This document shows, in pieces, positions 15,686-17,293 of a stretch of 17,293 nt of DNA. Source of the DNA: Longicatena sp. (lineage in GTDB: Bacteria; Bacillota_I; Bacilli_A; Erysipelotrichales; Erysipelotrichaceae); contig JAHHST010000026.1 of NCBI GenBank assembly GCA_020025055.1, positions 1 to 17,293 of the forward strand. The letters are read 5' to 3'. The position numbers and the translations under genes were made by a program. The number at the start of each line of letters is the position of its first letter. The first letter of the stretch is position 1. The notes under the pieces were generated by a model. That model worked only from the letters and a program-made list of their open reading frames with translations. It did not search any database and was not told the origin of the DNA.

Positions 15686-16444
15686 ATGTTGTATATCATA
15701 TCACCAACAAAAACAATGAAACAAGATGGAAAGCGGAAACCAGAAAGCATTCCGATGTTTCTAAATCAAACAAAAGAAATAGTAAAAGTTCTTCAATCCT
15801 ATAGTCAAGAAGATTTACAGGGCTTAATGAAGATTAAAGAACCCTTAGCAATGCGAGTAAAAGAGCAGTTTACATCGATTGTATTTAATCAACTTGGAAC
15901 AAGTGCGATTGAAACATATGATGGATTACAATTTAAATATATGGATACTTCAACATGGGATGAAGTAGATTATCAATATGCACTAGAACATGTACGAATA
16001 TTAAGTGGATTATATGGGATTGTAAAACCATTAGATAGTATTTATCCATATCGATTAGAAATGCAAACAAAAATTCAAGTTGCAGGATGTAAAGATTTAT
16101 ATATGTATTGGGAAGAATGTATTTCCAAAGAGTTACAAAGTGAATTACAAACTCAAGAAGAGCCCTATATTATTAATCTTGCGAGTAAAGAATATGATAA
16201 AGTCATTCGAAAACATATTCATAAAGAACAATTTATTGATATAATATTTCAGGTAGAGAAAAAAGGAAAACGTAAAGTAGAAGCAACTGCTTCGAAGATG
16301 GCAAGAGGCGCCATGGTTCGATTCGTTGTGAAATATAAAGTACAAAGATTAGAACAGTTATATGAATTTTGTGAAGATGGATACCAGCTGGATCATGAGT
16401 TAAGCAATTCTTCTCAAATTGTATTTTATAAAGTTGTAGAATAG
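15686..16444 (+). CDS. yaaA: YaaA family protein (peroxide stress protein, DUF328)
   Basis: YaaA-family proteins are small cytosolic DNA-binding proteins. The E. coli member limits intracellular free iron and damage during peroxide stress. This 252-residue protein has the usual length and all family blocks: an N-terminal IISPTKTM (4-11), YDGLQFKYMD (78-87), LSGLYGIVKPLD (106-117), the PYRLEM motif (121-126), INLASKEYDKVI (163-174) and a basic C-terminal ASKMARGAMVRFVV (202-215). The ribosome-binding site is weak (AAGAG about 10 bases upstream). It sits 31 bases after the AI-2E gene and 11 before the DUF523 gene, so the latter pair is probably co-transcribed. Family assignment is firm; the stress role in this organism is by analogy. 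Confidence 0.93.
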   Translation: MLYIISPTKTMKQDGKRKPESIPMFLNQTKEIVKVLQSYSQEDLQGLMKIKEPLAMRVKEQFTSIVFNQLGTSAIETYDGLQFKYMDTSTWDEVDYQYALEHVRILSGLYGIVKPLDSIYPYRLEMQTKIQVAGCKDLYMYWEECISKELQSELQTQEEPYIINLASKEYDKVIRKHIHKEQFIDIIFQVEKKGKRKVEATASKMARGAMVRFVVKYKVQRLEQLYEFCEDGYQLDHELSNSSQIVFYKVVE

Positions 16445-16455
16445 AGGGATATAGG

Positions 16456-16887
16456 ATGAAGTATGCGGTTAGTGCATGTTTAGTTGGTATTAATTGTAAA
16501 TATAATGGGAAAAATAATCGGAATGAATCTTTATTAGCATTTTTGAAAGATCAAGATTATATAACCATATGTCCAGAAGTTACAGGAGGATTACCAACAC
16601 CTCGTGCTTGTAGTGAAATTTTTCAAAATCAAGTCATTAATACGGAAGGAAAAGATGTTACAAAAGAATTTTATTTAGGTGCACAAAGGGAAATAAAGCG
16701 AATTTTAGAAGAAAAAGTAGATATAGTATTATTACAACCAAGAAGTCCTAGTTGTGGATGTGGAAAAATATATGATGGTACATTTTCTAAAATTTTAGTT
16801 GATGGAGATGGAGTCTTTGTTAAAATGTGTAAAAATATGGGAATTCAGGTCCAAAATTATGATGAATTTTTAAAAAATCTAAAATAG
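16456..16887 (+). CDS. DUF523 family protein (TudS-like)
   Basis: This 143-residue cytosolic protein belongs to DUF523. Characterised members include 2-thiouracil desulfidase TudS, a [4Fe-4S] enzyme. The family blocks are present: SACLVGINCKYNG (6-18, with C8 and C14), ITICPEVTGGLPTPRA (36-51, with C39), and RSPSCGCGKIYDG (96-108, with C100 and C102). C8, C39 and C100 are the most likely cluster ligands, an inference from their position in conserved motifs. C52 follows the TPR motif where I recall most members having proline. The usual lysine before the SPSCG motif is not obvious here (LLQPRSPSCG). It lies 11 bases after yaaA. Desulfidase activity should not be assumed; family membership is well supported. 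Confidence 0.88.
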   Translation: MKYAVSACLVGINCKYNGKNNRNESLLAFLKDQDYITICPEVTGGLPTPRACSEIFQNQVINTEGKDVTKEFYLGAQREIKRILEEKVDIVLLQPRSPSCGCGKIYDGTFSKILVDGDGVFVKMCKNMGIQVQNYDEFLKNLK

Positions 16888-16922
16888 ATGTTAAAATATA
16901 TACCGTTTTCCTTAAAAAAAGA

Positions 16923-16951
16923 TTGTAAGTGCTATCGAAATGGTTTAAAAT
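16923..16951 (+). promoter_or_regulatory. ptsH promoter with cre-like sequence
   Basis: TTGTAA (16923-16928) and TAAAAT (16946-16951), separated by 17 bases, form a good promoter for the HPr gene. A strong AGGAGG (16975-16980) lies before its ATG. The bases 16924-16937 (TGTAAGTGCTATCG) match 12 of 14 positions of the CcpA-binding cre consensus and overlap the -35 element. That overlap hints at carbon-catabolite control, but a partial match in AT-rich DNA is weak evidence. Confidence 0.5.
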
Positions 16952-16988
16952 AGTATATGTAAAAAAGTTTAATTAGGAGGAATATAGA

Positions 16989-17255
16989 ATGAAACAAATT
17001 ACTGTATCTGTAATCGATCCAGTTGGATTACACGCTCGTCCAGCAACAGTTGCTGTTAATGCAGCTAGCAAATTCAAAAGTGAAGTAAATGTGTCTTTCA
17101 AAGGACGTGAAGTAAACATGAAATCTATCATGGGAGTTATGTCTTTAGGAATTCCTACTCAGTCAGAAATCACAATTACTTGCAATGGTGATGATGAAGA
17201 TTCAGCTATCGCTGCAATCGAAGAAGTATTACGCGCACAAAAAATCATTGGTTAA
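16989..17255 (+). CDS. ptsH: Phosphocarrier protein HPr
   Basis: HPr carries phosphate from enzyme I to all PTS IIA proteins and, in Bacillota, is also the sensor for catabolite repression. The 88-residue protein is complete. It has the phosphohistidine motif GLHARPAT with H15 and the regulatory serine in NMKSIMGVMSLG with S46, the target of HPr kinase. S46 supports a Gram-positive type CcpA/HPr-Ser-P circuit. Enzyme I (ptsI) does not follow. The gene has its own promoter and a strong terminator and is monocistronic. It would supply phosphate both to the PTS encoded at 4989-6687 and to the PRD regulator at 8283-10202. AGGAGG lies eight bases before the ATG. Confidence 0.98.
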   Translation: MKQITVSVIDPVGLHARPATVAVNAASKFKSEVNVSFKGREVNMKSIMGVMSLGIPTQSEITITCNGDDEDSAIAAIEEVLRAQKIIG

Positions 17256-17263
17256 TGAATGAA

Positions 17264-17293
17264 AAAAAGATGGAAGTATCCATCTTTTTTTAT
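17264..17293 (+). terminator. Rho-independent terminator of ptsH
   Basis: GATGGA (17270-17275) pairs with TCCATC (17280-17285) around an AGTA tetraloop. The stem is extended by A-T pairs between the preceding A run and the six T residues at 17286-17291. It lies 8 bases after the ptsH stop. The A/T symmetry means it could also work for a convergent gene beyond the window. Confidence 0.9.

Noticed and set aside
1..17293. CRISPR array, insertion sequence, tRNA or rRNA
   Set aside because: No regularly spaced direct repeats, transposase-like reading frame or recognisable tRNA/rRNA sequence was found on either strand.

Overview
This is a low-GC window with Shine-Dalgarno-led, closely packed genes, all on the + strand. 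Codon use is strongly A/T-ending, the code is standard, and several starts are GTG or TTG. Together with Gram-positive-type HPr (His15 and Ser46), a PRD-type PTS regulator and PTS-linked catabolism, this points to a Bacillota host. An Erysipelotrichia-like gut Firmicute is my best guess, but the genus is inference.

Region 1 (1-4876) is a truncated Wadjet (JetABCD) anti-plasmid defence locus. It holds the C-terminal half of a JetB/MukE-like protein, a complete JetC SMC ATPase and a complete JetD Toprim nuclease, with overlapping reading frames and a strong terminator after jetD. JetA is absent. The first ~58 bases instead encode, in another frame, an ABC-transporter ATPase signature (LSGGQKQRVAIARALAN) that breaks off abruptly where jetB begins. 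This is either a real deletion junction that removed jetA and the jetB 5' end, or an assembly chimera.

Region 2 (4877-12371) is a sugar/nucleoside catabolic cluster. It contains PTS IIB and IIC of the lactose/cellobiose superfamily, a stand-alone protein resembling only the C-terminal domain of RarA/MgsA, deoxyribose-phosphate aldolase (deoC), a PRD-type regulator with a C-terminal EIIA domain, phosphopentomutase (deoB) and purine nucleoside phosphorylase. PNP, DeoB and DeoC form a complete route from purine (deoxy)nucleosides to glyceraldehyde-3-phosphate and acetaldehyde. The substrate of the co-located PTS is unknown; a pentose or deoxyribose-type substrate is a reasonable hypothesis. Repeated TAGGAAA elements lie in front of the PTS operon and once in front of the regulator.

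Region 3 (12372-17293) is housekeeping: uvrB with a strong extended -10 promoter, an AI-2E-family membrane protein, a YaaA-family protein, a DUF523 (TudS-like) protein, and HPr (ptsH) with its own promoter and terminator. No rRNA, tRNA, CRISPR array, insertion sequence or complete mobile element was seen. No gene-free stretch exceeds 300 bases; the longest gaps (8010-8282 and 12270-12509) hold a terminator followed by a candidate promoter.
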